Source: Agaribacterium sp. ZY112 (GTDB lineage Bacteria > Pseudomonadota > Gammaproteobacteria > Pseudomonadales > Cellvibrionaceae). Taken from it: a stretch of DNA of 64,000 nucleotides. The translations under genes were made by a program, and so were the position numbers. Location: NCBI RefSeq assembly GCF_041346925.1, contig NZ_CP166840.1:620001-684000 (forward strand). Reading direction: 5' to 3'. Below the pieces are notes generated by a model. That model was not told where the DNA came from. It was given only the letters and a program-made list of their open reading frames with translations, and did not search any database. Positions 17,588-25,562 of this stretch are shown here, in pieces (within the stretch, counting starts at the first letter, position 1; the number at the start of each line of letters is the position of its first letter).

Positions 17588-17930
17588 AGGAAGTAACTGG
17601 CAGGGCGTTATTGAATGCCTCGACCTAGACAACAACCTAGCACGCGCCCATGGCGTGGTGCTAGGTTATACTTGGTATATGGAAGCCACAGAAAGCAATT
17701 GGCGTATTGAAATTGCCGAAGACCCCGAGCTCAGCCATAAAGACTTGCCCCTAGTTGGTTTTGGCTGTGGCGGCTGGCTGAATGAGTTAATTAAAGACAA
17801 AAAACAAGCCAAGAAAAAAACCTGCGAGGCTCATATCGTTAATTTTATTAACGCATCTCTTATTCTTTTTTCTGATAAAAAACTCAACTATATTCCTGCT
17901 TCATCTTGCAACTGTAGCGATTCTGCCTAA
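17574..17930 (+). CDS. Hypothetical protein overlapping the agarase gene end
   Basis: About 118 residues, not recognised. It starts with ATG inside the last 14 bases of the agarase gene in another frame, so it is probably translated by coupling. Features are an N-terminal GSNWQGVIECLDLDNNLARAHGVVLGYTWYMEA, a glycine/cysteine patch GFGCGGW, a short basic stretch (KDKKQAKKKT), and a C-terminal CNC. No signal peptide or membrane helix. The coupling suggests co-expression with agar breakdown, but its role is unknown. Confidence 0.6.
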   Translation: MINIKGSNWQGVIECLDLDNNLARAHGVVLGYTWYMEATESNWRIEIAEDPELSHKDLPLVGFGCGGWLNELIKDKKQAKKKTCEAHIVNFINASLILFSDKKLNYIPASSCNCSDSA

Positions 17931-17959
17931 TACGCAGCCTACAAATCAAATTAACGCTT

Positions 17960-18151
17960 ATGGAAAAACAAGCCAGTAAAGATCCTGCCTCCCCCTGTGT
18001 GCGTAATTGCGCTTTAAATAACGAAGATATCTGCCAAGGTTGCTACCGCACTCTAGAAGAAATCAGCCTTTGGTCTAAGGCTAATTTTGAGTACAAAGAA
18101 GAAACATTACTTAAGTGCTACCATAGAAAAAAAGCATATACACGACAGTAA
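17960..18151 (+). CDS. DUF1289 small cysteine-rich protein
   Basis: A 63-residue protein matching DUF1289: SPCVRNCALNNEDICQGCYRTLEEISLW, with four cysteines in the C-x3-C ... C-x2-C arrangement typical of the family and a fifth in LLKCYHRK. The cysteines suggest metal or Fe-S binding, but the role of the family is unknown. It follows the small hypothetical gene by 29 bases on the same strand and may belong to that transcript. Confidence 0.82.
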   Translation: MEKQASKDPASPCVRNCALNNEDICQGCYRTLEEISLWSKANFEYKEETLLKCYHRKKAYTRQ

Positions 18152-18190
18152 GTATGAACATACACTTAAGCTAAGATCTAGCCATTCTTA

Positions 18191-18916
18191 CTAATACACA
18201 AACGGAATAAACTTCTTAGTTTTCTTTGCATAAGCCCTAAACTCATTGCCATAACGCTCTACAAGATAGCTATCTAGATTTGGAATATGAAAACCAACAA
18301 AAGAAGCCGCCATAAAAATAGGTAAAGCCAAAGTCCAATAGTTATAGGTTAATAAGCACCACCCCGTAAATAGCACCGTATCACCAAAGTAATTCATATG
18401 CATAGAGTATTTGAATAAACCATCTGTATAACAGTGGCCTTTGTTAGCAGGGTCTTGCTTCCACCACTTACGTTGAATTTCAGATGCACTATTTAAATAT
18501 GAACCGATAAGCAGTAGGGCCATCGCCAAGACGTCTAGAGAAGACAAAGGAATCACTATACTCCTAAATACGCCCGCACCTATAAGAGTTAACGTTACTT
18601 CAAATAACGCAATAAACGAGAGCAAGCCAAAGACTTCAGACCACTCAACTTTTCTTTGCAATAAATAAAACAAGGTAATGGCATGCCGCAACCAGTAAAG
18701 GGCCGCACAAGCAAGTAATATATATGCTCGCTGAGTATCAACCAGAGTCCAATCCAGCCCAAAGGCCCCCGTAATTTTATCGAAACCCTCAAAAGTAATC
18801 AGCCAACAACAAAACATAACAATCAAAAAATGGCCAGTCATAAAGACTGACTTTTCAACTATAGATTTATTATGGCTTCGGTTAACACCGCCTTTAGTTT
18901 GATCCTTGTAATCCAT
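18191..18916 (-). CDS. DUF1295/isoprenylcysteine methyltransferase-like membrane protein
   Basis: About 241 residues with five to six hydrophobic helices (MTGHFLIVMFCCWLITF, AYILLACAALYWLRHAI, VFGLLSFIALFEVTLTLIGAGVF, LDVLAMALLLIGSYLNS, YWTLALPIFMAASFVGF). The C-terminal motif GLFKYSMHMNYFGDTVLFTGW ... ERYGNEFRAYAKKTKKFIPF is shared by DUF1295 steroid reductase-like and ICMT-like membrane enzymes. The substrate is unknown. ATG 18916 is chosen because AGAGG stands 5 nt before it; an upstream in-frame GTG overlaps that site. Confidence 0.75.
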   Translation of the reverse strand: MDYKDQTKGGVNRSHNKSIVEKSVFMTGHFLIVMFCCWLITFEGFDKITGAFGLDWTLVDTQRAYILLACAALYWLRHAITLFYLLQRKVEWSEVFGLLSFIALFEVTLTLIGAGVFRSIVIPLSSLDVLAMALLLIGSYLNSASEIQRKWWKQDPANKGHCYTDGLFKYSMHMNYFGDTVLFTGWCLLTYNYWTLALPIFMAASFVGFHIPNLDSYLVERYGNEFRAYAKKTKKFIPFVY

Positions 18917-19025
18917 AAGCACCTCTATTCCTTACTGATAAACGACACAAATAACTCAATACAAGCACAAACTTATTACGCTTATCAAACCCATTTGTAT
19001 CTGATCACCCATTTATTCACACTTA

Positions 19026-19805
19026 TTAAATTCTTATTTTACCCTGCATATAATCAGCCGCCTTCCCCTTTAATACAACACATCCGTCAAGCACTTCGCA
19101 CTCCAAGTAACCACCTCGCTTGGATAACTGAGCCGCCGTCAATGTATTTTTATCTAAAACCCTAGCCCAATAAGGCGCCAGCTCACAAAAAGCAGAACCG
19201 GTAACTGGGTCTTCACTAATACTTAATTTCGGATAAAAACAACGACAAACAAAGTCGACATCACTACCTGGGGCCGTCACCACTACACCACGTAAATCTA
19301 ATTCGCATAATTTTGAAAAATCTGGCTTTAATGATCGAACCTGCTCTTCTTTTTGCAAGACGACAATATAATCATAAGCACGAAAAACAGCTTTAGGTTT
19401 TATCGATAATGCATCAAAAAGGGTTTCACTTGTTTCTATTTTTTCAAGCAACACAGAAGGGAAGTTCATACTATAAGCCTGTCCGCACTGTTCCACGACC
19501 AGTACGCCGCTTTTAGTATAAAAACGAATATGCTTGCCAGTATAAGCAAGGTGTTTATATAAAACATGAGCAGAAGCAAGAGTGGCATGACCACAAAGAT
19601 CGACCTCGCTTTCTGGAGTGAACCAGCGCAAAGCGTAACCATCTTCTTGAGTCACAAAAAAAGCCGTTTCCGATAAATTATTCGCTTCCGCTATTTGTTG
19701 CATCTGCTCGTCTGGAAGCCAAGCTTTTAAAGGGCATATTGCAGCAGGATTCCCCGAAAATACTTGATCTGAAAATGCATCAACTTGATAAATATCTATC
19801 TCCAT
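19026..19805 (-). CDS. PhzF-family isomerase/epimerase
   Basis: A 259-residue PhzF-fold protein: IDIYQVDAFSDQVFSGNPAAICPL at the start, the catalytic Glu in ANNLSETAFFV, LRWFTPESEVDLCGHATLASAHVL, and DPVTGSAFCELAPYW. These are the hallmark motifs of the two-lobed PhzF family (diaminopimelate epimerase fold). No phenazine genes are near, so an isomerase of unknown substrate is more likely than phenazine biosynthesis. It follows the LysR gene by 27 bases on the same strand, presumably one transcript. Confidence 0.9.
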   Translation of the reverse strand: MEIDIYQVDAFSDQVFSGNPAAICPLKAWLPDEQMQQIAEANNLSETAFFVTQEDGYALRWFTPESEVDLCGHATLASAHVLYKHLAYTGKHIRFYTKSGVLVVEQCGQAYSMNFPSVLLEKIETSETLFDALSIKPKAVFRAYDYIVVLQKEEQVRSLKPDFSKLCELDLRGVVVTAPGSDVDFVCRCFYPKLSISEDPVTGSAFCELAPYWARVLDKNTLTAAQLSKRGGYLECEVLDGCVVLKGKAADYMQGKIRI

Positions 19806-19832
19806 ACACCCTAACCCCCTATCAAAATATAT

Positions 19833-20720
19833 TTATGACACGCCGTAGTCGGCAAGAAACCGTACAAACATCAGAGTTAAATTCTCTCGACGAGACTTAT
19901 CAGGCCATACAGCATAATACCCCAAAGATTTTAAGCTCCATTCAGGTAATACATGCACAAACTCACCACTATTAATTCGACTTTGAACTAAGTGCTCCGG
20001 CAAAATACTTAACCCCATATCTTGACTAGAAAAATGTCTCATCGCCTCTGCACTATTAACGCCAATGCGTGCACTCTCTGTGATAGTCACCGTCTCACCA
20101 CTTGTAGATGAAGTAAATTCCACCGTGCTTGGACGCATATGAAAACGCACCCAATCCCAATCTTGTAAATCTAAAGGGTGTGTAGCTAGCGGCTTTGTTT
20201 CAACATAACGCTTACTAGCAACCAATAAGCGTTTGCTCTCACCTAATTTCCTCGCCATCAGCGAGCTATCTTCCAGCCAACCAACACGAATACTTAAATC
20301 CAAACCCTCACTCAGAATATCCATAACTTGATCGGTATAATTTAAAGAGAAAGAAACTTTTGGATGTAGTTGAGCAAACTCTGAAATAGCCGTGGAAATA
20401 GTTGAACTGGCTAAAAATGCAGGTAAGGATATTTTCAGCTCACCCACCGGTGCTTGCGACTGAGCGTTAAGCTCATTAAGGCCCGCTTCAGCACTACGTA
20501 TGGCATTAACCACATGGCCATAAAACCTTCGCCCCTCACTGGTTAACACCAGCTTGCGTGTACTGCGATGCAGCAGGGTCACACCTAAATACCTCTCAAG
20601 GTCCGAAACCGTTTGGCTAACTCGCGAGGGGGCAAGCCCAAGCTCTTTGGCTGCCAAACGAAAAGAACCTTCATCAACTACCCTCGCAAACACAGCCATA
20701 TGACGTAGGTGATTAATCAT
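19833..20720 (-). CDS. LysR-family transcriptional regulator
   Basis: A 295-residue LysR regulator. The N-terminal winged HTH (HMAVFARVVDEGSFRLAAKELGLAPSRVSQTVSDLERYLGVTLLHRSTRKLVLTSEGRRFY) is complete and the effector domain covers residues 90-295. It resembles the CrgA/AaeR-like subgroup that begins with MAVFxxVVxxGSF. It probably controls the downstream phzF-like gene and perhaps itself. The divergent neighbour at 20917 encodes an outer-membrane protein and is another possible target. Confidence 0.93.
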   Translation of the reverse strand: MINHLRHMAVFARVVDEGSFRLAAKELGLAPSRVSQTVSDLERYLGVTLLHRSTRKLVLTSEGRRFYGHVVNAIRSAEAGLNELNAQSQAPVGELKISLPAFLASSTISTAISEFAQLHPKVSFSLNYTDQVMDILSEGLDLSIRVGWLEDSSLMARKLGESKRLLVASKRYVETKPLATHPLDLQDWDWVRFHMRPSTVEFTSSTSGETVTITESARIGVNSAEAMRHFSSQDMGLSILPEHLVQSRINSGEFVHVLPEWSLKSLGYYAVWPDKSRRENLTLMFVRFLADYGVS

Positions 20721-20916
20721 TATTCCGCTATCCAGAACTATAAAATCAAATTATTGCATGTTTTTGGAACAAACAAAGAGGAATATATTGTAAGCACAAC
20801 GTGCAGAACATACACCAAGTACAAAAAGCAGACAAAGCACGGACAACACTTAATCCAAACTGAAGCCAGCCTACTAAGTACTAATGAGGGCTTCAGCTTA
20901 CTTAACAGGAGTCTCT

Positions 20917-21654
20917 ATGAAACACCAGCGTCAAAGTCTTGCTATAGCAATCGCAAGCGCTCTAGCCCTTCCAGCTCTTAGCTTATCGTCACTGACACAA
21001 GCAGAAGGCCTTTATGTCTCTGCTCAAGTAGGTATTAGTCAACAAATAAATGAGTCTGAAGCCTATGGCAACAATATTGCCATAGACCCTGACTTTCCCA
21101 GCGAATTCGATACCGGTGATGGCAACGTAGGCGCCATCAGCCTAGGTTATAGCTTTAACAAAAACTTACGCATAGAAGGGCGTATTGCCTATCGTGATAC
21201 CAGTTTTAATGACCGCCAAGTCGGCACTGGTGAGCGCGCCGGTGAAGAGTACATTCTTAATGGCGAGTTTAAGAGTACTACTTTTACGGTGGAAGGCTTT
21301 TATGACTTTGCCAACTCAACAGCCTTTACTCCTTATGTCAAAGCAGGTTTAGGTATTGCCGACAATACTTATACCGCACGACTCGGTGGTGCCGGTGTCG
21401 CAGGTTTCGACCCCTTTGACGGTAAAACAGACGGTTATTACGACGCCTATGCCGATGATGATTCAACAGAGCTCTCTTGGAACCTTGGCGCTGGTGCCAA
21501 TATTGCCGTAAGTGAGCGAGTTTCAATCTACGGTGAATACCAATACGCAAGCTTTGGTGATGTCAGCACCGGTCAGGACTCCTTTACTGATGGTTTCAAA
21601 ATCGATAACGCAAGTGCTAACGAACTAAGTTTAGGCCTTCGTTTCGAGTTCTAA
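20917..21654 (+). CDS. Outer-membrane beta-barrel protein (OmpA/OmpX-like)
   Basis: About 245 residues: signal peptide (LAIAIASALALPALSLSSLTQAEG), then alternating strands typical of an eight-stranded barrel (LYVSAQVGIS, VGAISLGYSFNKNLRIEGRIAYR, TFTVEGFYDFANSTAFTPYVKAGLGIA, SWNLGAGANIAVSERVSIYGEYQYASFG), ending in ELSLGLRFEF with the terminal Phe signal for BAM assembly. AGGAG 5 nt before ATG 20917 rules out an upstream in-frame start. Function unknown. A small secreted protein gene follows 36 bases later. Confidence 0.87.
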   Translation: MKHQRQSLAIAIASALALPALSLSSLTQAEGLYVSAQVGISQQINESEAYGNNIAIDPDFPSEFDTGDGNVGAISLGYSFNKNLRIEGRIAYRDTSFNDRQVGTGERAGEEYILNGEFKSTTFTVEGFYDFANSTAFTPYVKAGLGIADNTYTARLGGAGVAGFDPFDGKTDGYYDAYADDDSTELSWNLGAGANIAVSERVSIYGEYQYASFGDVSTGQDSFTDGFKIDNASANELSLGLRFEF

Positions 21655-21690
21655 ACACTATTTAAACAACAGCAATAAAAGAAGCGCATC

Positions 21691-22041
21691 ATGAAAGCCA
21701 TTAAAAACTACATTTTCAGTATTTGCGTACTGTTAACACCGAGTTTAGCTCTTGCCGACGTCATTGAAATAGCAACATTTACACTTAAAGAAGGAGTAAG
21801 TTACCAGCAATTCGAGCCTATTGATAAAGCGCTGGAACTTGAACACGTATCCAAGCAAGCAGGTTTTATCTCTAGGGAATCAGCCAAAGGTAGCGATGGA
21901 GAGTGGCTGGTAGTTGTGCACTGGCGCTCGCTAAAAGATGCTGATGCATCTATGAATAGTTTTATGAACGCTAAAGCAGCAGCAGAGTTTATGTCGCATA
22001 TAGACAGCTCAAGCATGAGCATGAAGCGTTATTCAAAATAG
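21691..22041 (+). CDS. Secreted ABM-like dimeric alpha/beta-barrel protein
   Basis: A 116-residue protein with a cleavable signal peptide (IFSICVLLTPSLALA, cleavage before DVIEIATF). The mature part, VIEIATFTLKEGVSYQQFEPIDKALE ... GFISRESAKGSDGEWLVVVHWRSLKDADASMNSF, looks like the ferredoxin-like ABM/dimeric alpha-beta barrel fold. Export of such a domain is unusual, since most are cytosolic. It is probably cotranscribed with the barrel protein upstream. A strong hairpin starts in its stop codon. No substrate can be inferred. Confidence 0.68.
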   Translation: MKAIKNYIFSICVLLTPSLALADVIEIATFTLKEGVSYQQFEPIDKALELEHVSKQAGFISRESAKGSDGEWLVVVHWRSLKDADASMNSFMNAKAAAEFMSHIDSSSMSMKRYSK

Positions 22042-22063
22042 CAATTGGGCTTAGCCCAATTGC
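22041..22063. terminator. Bidirectional hairpin between convergent genes
   Basis: GCAATTGGGC, loop TTA, GCCCAATTGC: a perfect 10-bp stem starting in the stop codon of the upstream plus-strand gene. Read on the minus strand it is followed by TATTTTG, so it can also end the marR transcript. Confidence 0.7.
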
Positions 22064-22093
22064 AAGACAGAGGGCCTGCGTAAACCATATTGT

Positions 22094-22522
22094 TTATTTG
22101 GCTTCTAGATTAGAAGCCAATTTGGCGGCAAGAGACTCGAATTGCTCAAGCTCTTGTTGACTCAGGCCCGCTGCCATCTTTTTTTGGCTAGCCTCTAAGT
22201 GCTCTAACAAGAGATTTTGAACATACTGACCGCGCTCTGTAAACACCAATAATTGACTGCGTTTATCACAAGGGTTTGGCTCTTTTAGAATCAAACCTTG
22301 CTCTATTAAACCATTGATCAAACGTGTTATTTGCGCTTTATCGCGCTGAATGACATTCACGATATCGTTAGCGGTGCACTGAGCCTGCCCATGAATCGTC
22401 ATCAAAACGCGTACCTGCATAGGCACAAGCCCCAAACCAAGAGCATCTAAGTCCCGATCCAAATGGCATTTTAAAGAGCGCATTAAACGAAAAATGGCAT
22501 TAATAGTACTTGAATCTGTCAC
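22094..22522 (-). CDS. MarR-family transcriptional repressor
   Basis: A 142-residue MarR protein. The winged HTH is visible: VRVLMTIHGQAQCTANDIVNVIQRDKAQITRLINGLIEQGLILKEPNPCDKRSQLLVFTERG, with the conserved wing DKRSQ. It starts with GTG at 22522. Divergent from the DUF2798/SIP pair; two near-identical 20-bp repeats lie directly between the two starts and are the expected operators, so autorepression and control of the divergent operon are likely. Confidence 0.92.
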   Translation of the reverse strand: MTDSSTINAIFRLMRSLKCHLDRDLDALGLGLVPMQVRVLMTIHGQAQCTANDIVNVIQRDKAQITRLINGLIEQGLILKEPNPCDKRSQLLVFTERGQYVQNLLLEHLEASQKKMAAGLSQQELEQFESLAAKLASNLEAK

Positions 22523-22528
22523 TTAGAC

Positions 22529-22589
22529 CTCAATATAGTTGACAATATCAACAACCTTAAATATAGTGGACATTATCAACCATATTGAG
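22529..22589. promoter_or_regulatory. Twin MarR operator-like repeats in the divergent promoter region
   Basis: Two direct repeats match at 18 of 20 positions: ATATAGTTGACAATATCAAC (22533-22552) and ATATAGTGGACATTATCAAC (22561-22580). Each is itself an inverted repeat of GTTGA/TCAAC (GTGGA in the second), and centres are 28 bp apart. The outer 24-bp arms (22529-22552 and 22566-22589) also form a large imperfect palindrome, 20 of 24 matching. This fits cooperative binding by the adjacent MarR. Confidence 0.72.
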
Positions 22590-22619
22590 ACTGCGAGCAA
22601 GTTAGAGATGGAAAGATAC

Positions 22620-23105
22620 ATGAGCACAACAAGCCTTAACTCAACAGAGGCAAACAAAAAGCGGCCACTTGCACAAAAAATTCTGGTCGTCATGGGCATG
22701 ATGAGCCTTATTGGCGGAACCCTTACAGCGATCATGACAGCCGTTAATGTCGGCTTAAGCCAAAACTTCTTACAACATTGGTTGCCATCATTTACCTTTG
22801 CGGTGCTAGTTATGATGCCCGCGGGCTTTATTTTGATGACCCTTATGAGCAAACTCGCCGACCTCCTTTTAAGTAACGCCAATAAGACCCAGCGCAACAT
22901 TGCAGTGGGTATCGGCATGGCCTTTTTTATGGAGTCTGTATTAGCTGCTGTCACAACAGCCAACAATATTGGCCTAACTAGTAGCAGCGCCTTTTTAGAA
23001 GCATGGAGCAAGGCATTTATTGTTGCCCTGCCTTTTGGTTTAGGCATGGCAGTCATCATGTCGCTAACTTTAAAACCCAAACTTGAAGCATTTATGGCCA
23101 GCTAA
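22620..23105 (+). CDS. DUF2798 membrane protein
   Basis: About 161 residues containing two DUF2798-like units, each two hydrophobic helices: KILVVMGMMSLIGGTLTAIMTAVNVG with FTFAVLVMMPAGFILMTLMSKLADLLL, and AVGIGMAFFMESVLAAVTTANNIG with AFIVALPFGLGMAVIMSLTLKP. Such proteins often sit with MarR regulators and a siderophore-interacting flavoreductase, as here. ATG 22620 has GGAAAG shortly upstream and avoids the operator region that an upstream in-frame start would span. Its end overlaps the next gene. Confidence 0.78.
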   Translation: MSTTSLNSTEANKKRPLAQKILVVMGMMSLIGGTLTAIMTAVNVGLSQNFLQHWLPSFTFAVLVMMPAGFILMTLMSKLADLLLSNANKTQRNIAVGIGMAFFMESVLAAVTTANNIGLTSSSAFLEAWSKAFIVALPFGLGMAVIMSLTLKPKLEAFMAS

Positions 23106-23835
23106 AATCAAGGAGCTAATCACGGGACCCAAAATGAGAATGACCCACGTTGTACGAATTGAAGACCTAAGCCCTCATATGCGCCGTATCGTTGTCGGTG
23201 GAGAAGCGCTAGAAGATTTTCCTCTAGGCCAAGAAGGAGCACACGTTAAAGCAGTTTTCCCAAAACCAGGCGAAAAAGAGCCTAAACTAGGCCTCATGCT
23301 AGGTGCAAAAAAATGGATGCGCTCTTACACCATTCGTACCTTTGATGAACATAAACAAGAGCTAAGCTTAGACTTTGCTGTGAATGATCATCGAGGTTTA
23401 GCAACAGACTGGGCAAGCCAAGCGCAGATAGGCGATTTACTGGGCATAGCAGGACCTGGGCCAACTAAATACACCAATTATCAGGCTCACTGGCATTTAA
23501 TCGTGGCGGATTTAACTGCATTACCTGCTGCAGCTGCAGCATTAGAGAAACTGCCCACAAATGCCAAAGGTTATGCTTTGATCCAAGTACCCACGACAGC
23601 GGATATTCAGCCCCTGAAAAAGCCAAAAGGCATAGAGTTAAACTGGGTGATTGGTCCTTATCAGCATAAGAATTTACTACTAGAAAAAGTACAACAAGTT
23701 GAATGGTTAAATGAAGAACCTGCGATATTTATTGCAGCAGAATCGGCTCAGATGCAAGAAATAAAGCTTTATATAAAAACCAAACCCGGCTATCAAAAAA
23801 AGTTAACCTACGCCTCGGGCTATTGGAAGGCTTAA
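23083..23835 (+). CDS. Siderophore-interacting protein family flavin reductase
   Basis: About 250 residues, SIP/ViuB-like NAD(P)H:ferric-siderophore reductase. The FAD-binding barrel has MRRIVVGGEALEDFP and the flavin motif MRSYTIRTFD, followed by LSLDFAVNDHRGLATDWASQAQIGDLLGIAGPGP; the C-terminal half is the reductase domain (AIFIAAESAQMQEI, LTYASGYWKA). ATG 23083 overlaps the DUF2798 gene by 23 bases. ATG 23134 is an alternative, but residues before it (KIKELITGPK) look coding. Likely role: iron release from ferric chelates in the cytosol, under MarR control. Confidence 0.85.
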   Translation: MKHLWPAKIKELITGPKMRMTHVVRIEDLSPHMRRIVVGGEALEDFPLGQEGAHVKAVFPKPGEKEPKLGLMLGAKKWMRSYTIRTFDEHKQELSLDFAVNDHRGLATDWASQAQIGDLLGIAGPGPTKYTNYQAHWHLIVADLTALPAAAAALEKLPTNAKGYALIQVPTTADIQPLKKPKGIELNWVIGPYQHKNLLLEKVQQVEWLNEEPAIFIAAESAQMQEIKLYIKTKPGYQKKLTYASGYWKA

Positions 23836-23851
23836 AAACAATAAGCCTTCC
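23825..23851 (+). terminator. Hairpin at the end of the SIP gene
   Basis: GGAAGGCTTA and TAAGCCTTCC pair perfectly over 10 bp around AAAACAA. The stop codon lies at the top of the left arm. A-rich rather than T-rich sequence follows, so it may act with Rho or only protect the 3' end. Confidence 0.5.
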
Positions 23852-23924
23852 AAAAATTTATATGTATAGAATGTATGTTCTGAGCATGTATCTAAACTGA
23901 AGGCCGCTACTAATAGCCACTCTA

Positions 23925-24203
23925 CTACCTGTTTGGGCACTCCGACTGTTTAACAGTTTTAGCATCAGAGCGCTCAATCATTTTAACAATGGCAGACTGA
24001 ATAACTTCATTCTCCCTAGCATCGTCATCACTGTTTAAACTCTCCTCTAAAGGTTCTACCCCCTCTTCTAAAATCAATGTCACGAGCACTTTTTTAGCCA
24101 CAGCCTGCTCATCAAGAACATAATTAATTGAAAGTTCCGGATAGCCCTGAAACCCCATTTTGATCTTCTTGGCGATACGCTTTTTAGATTTATCTAAGTT
24201 CAT
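23925..24203 (-). CDS. Hypothetical small protein
   Basis: A 92-residue protein I do not recognise. The N-terminus is basic (DKSKKRIAKKIKMG), followed by a strand-like stretch GYPELSINYVLDEQAVAKKVLVTLILEEG and an acidic linker (EPLEESLNSDDDAREN) with a final helix. No signal peptide or membrane segment. AGGAA 6 nt before the ATG supports translation. It stands alone between SIP and the RibD-like gene. Confidence 0.55.
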   Translation of the reverse strand: MNLDKSKKRIAKKIKMGFQGYPELSINYVLDEQAVAKKVLVTLILEEGVEPLEESLNSDDDARENEVIQSAIVKMIERSDAKTVKQSECPNR

Positions 24204-24271
24204 GATCGTTCCTAATTTAATAAAGGCTCATTGCCTAAGTGCAATACGATAATAAGACCAGCATAACCTAG

Positions 24272-24838
24272 TTAATTATCATAACTAAGCATATATTTCG
24301 TTTGGATAAAATCATTAGCAAAGGCTTGAGCCTGCGCCTGCACTAAATTCACTTGATGTTTGATATGACCAAAGAGGGGTTTGCCACTCCCCAATAATAC
24401 TGGAGCCTGGGTAAGAGTTATTTCATTAATACGTTTTTCATTGATAAACGATGTGATGGTAGCACCACCATCGATATAAGCATGCCGAAAGCCTTCGGCT
24501 TCTAATTCAGCAATAAGGTTGGAAATCTCACCTGAATAGATCTCCACCCGCCCAGCTAAACTATTAGGAACAACACTCACACTTTTGCTGAGCGCAATAA
24601 CTCGAATTGTTCCGTAGGGCCATTGTTCATCCGTAAGCTTAAATTCCGCTAGCTTCTCCATACAGCCTCGGCCCATAATCATACAGTCAACAGAAGCGAT
24701 ATAAGTCAAAAAGCCCATATCCGCTTTCTCTCCTAAATCAACATCATGCCTACCTACAGCTTGTAACCAATCAACATTACCGTCATTTGTCGCAATAAAA
24801 CCGTCGGCACTTATTGCAATAAAAACTGAACACTTCAT
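24272..24838 (-). CDS. Dihydrofolate reductase/RibD C-terminal domain family protein
   Basis: A 188-residue RibD-C/DHFR-like oxidoreductase: VFIAISADGFIATNDGNVDWL at the start, IMGRGCMEKLAEF, VIALSKSV, then GFRHAYIDGGATITSFINEKRINEITLTQAPVLLGSGKPLF. These are standard motifs of the YyaP/YwjB-like group, which binds NADPH but is not the folate or riboflavin enzyme proper. No riboflavin genes are near. Substrate unknown. Confidence 0.87.
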   Translation of the reverse strand: MKCSVFIAISADGFIATNDGNVDWLQAVGRHDVDLGEKADMGFLTYIASVDCMIMGRGCMEKLAEFKLTDEQWPYGTIRVIALSKSVSVVPNSLAGRVEIYSGEISNLIAELEAEGFRHAYIDGGATITSFINEKRINEITLTQAPVLLGSGKPLFGHIKHQVNLVQAQAQAFANDFIQTKYMLSYDN

Positions 24839-24997
24839 TATTTATGATCCTTGATGCAACTTATCTCCAACTTCTTCCCAAATGTAAGCCATCTTTACTG
24901 CACTTATATCTTAAAAATAGAACTTGGTCGCTTATTGGCATTTACAAACGACTTAAAAGCCGTTGAACATTTGTTTTTTGAGGGAACGATTTTATTG

Positions 24998-25327
24998 CTA
25001 TATATCTCGTCGACGCTGTGTAAAATTTTGCCTTTCCGCCTTAGACAAGACGTATTTTTTTAATGGTGCCGCACTAGAACCAAAGCTGCGAAAATTACAA
25101 CGCGCCTGCCTTAAACTTATACCATGGTTGTTGGCAGATATATGATCCAGCTCATCAATATCCTGACCATCATCTTCCCAATAGCAAACAGGGCAAATTT
25201 CATAAGCACCACGTGTCGATAAACTAATGAAATCACAGCAGGGGCACAGCTCCTGAGGCTCTGAATCTTCTGGTTCATACCAGCTGTTCTTTTTGTACTT
25301 AAAAATACTCACAACCTTGTCAGACAT
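24998..25327 (-). CDS. CPCC-family cysteine-rich protein
   Basis: About 109 residues with the CPCC domain: LCPCCDFISLSTRGAYEICPVCYWEDDGQD, then ISANNHGISLRQARCNFRSFGSSA. Two CxxC pairs suggest a zinc ribbon. The family's role is not known. ATG 25327 is chosen because AGGTGA lies 5 nt upstream; two earlier in-frame ATGs would overlap that site. It ends with a basic tail (KAERQNFTQRRRDI). Confidence 0.82.
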   Translation of the reverse strand: MSDKVVSIFKYKKNSWYEPEDSEPQELCPCCDFISLSTRGAYEICPVCYWEDDGQDIDELDHISANNHGISLRQARCNFRSFGSSAAPLKKYVLSKAERQNFTQRRRDI

Positions 25328-25562
25328 CGTCATCACCTGCATAGCAGTTATAAGATTTGCTTAAGTGCCTAAGCTAAACCTGAAAAAGGCTTCCTTTCCT
25401 GCGCATGTACGGCTATTTATACCCGTTAAGGCAGTCAGTGTGCAAGCTAGCCACTATTATTCCGAATTCCAGACGGATCAAATCTGATTAAAATGAATAT
25501 TTATAAGTGCCTACGAGGAATATACTGGAGTCACAGTAGAGTGAGCACAAACAGAGGTCGAT

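Noticed and set aside
22523-23080. 185-codon minus-strand frame opposite the DUF2798 gene
   Set aside because: The plus-strand frame has paired hydrophobic helices and conserved context with MarR and SIP; the minus frame is its mirror.
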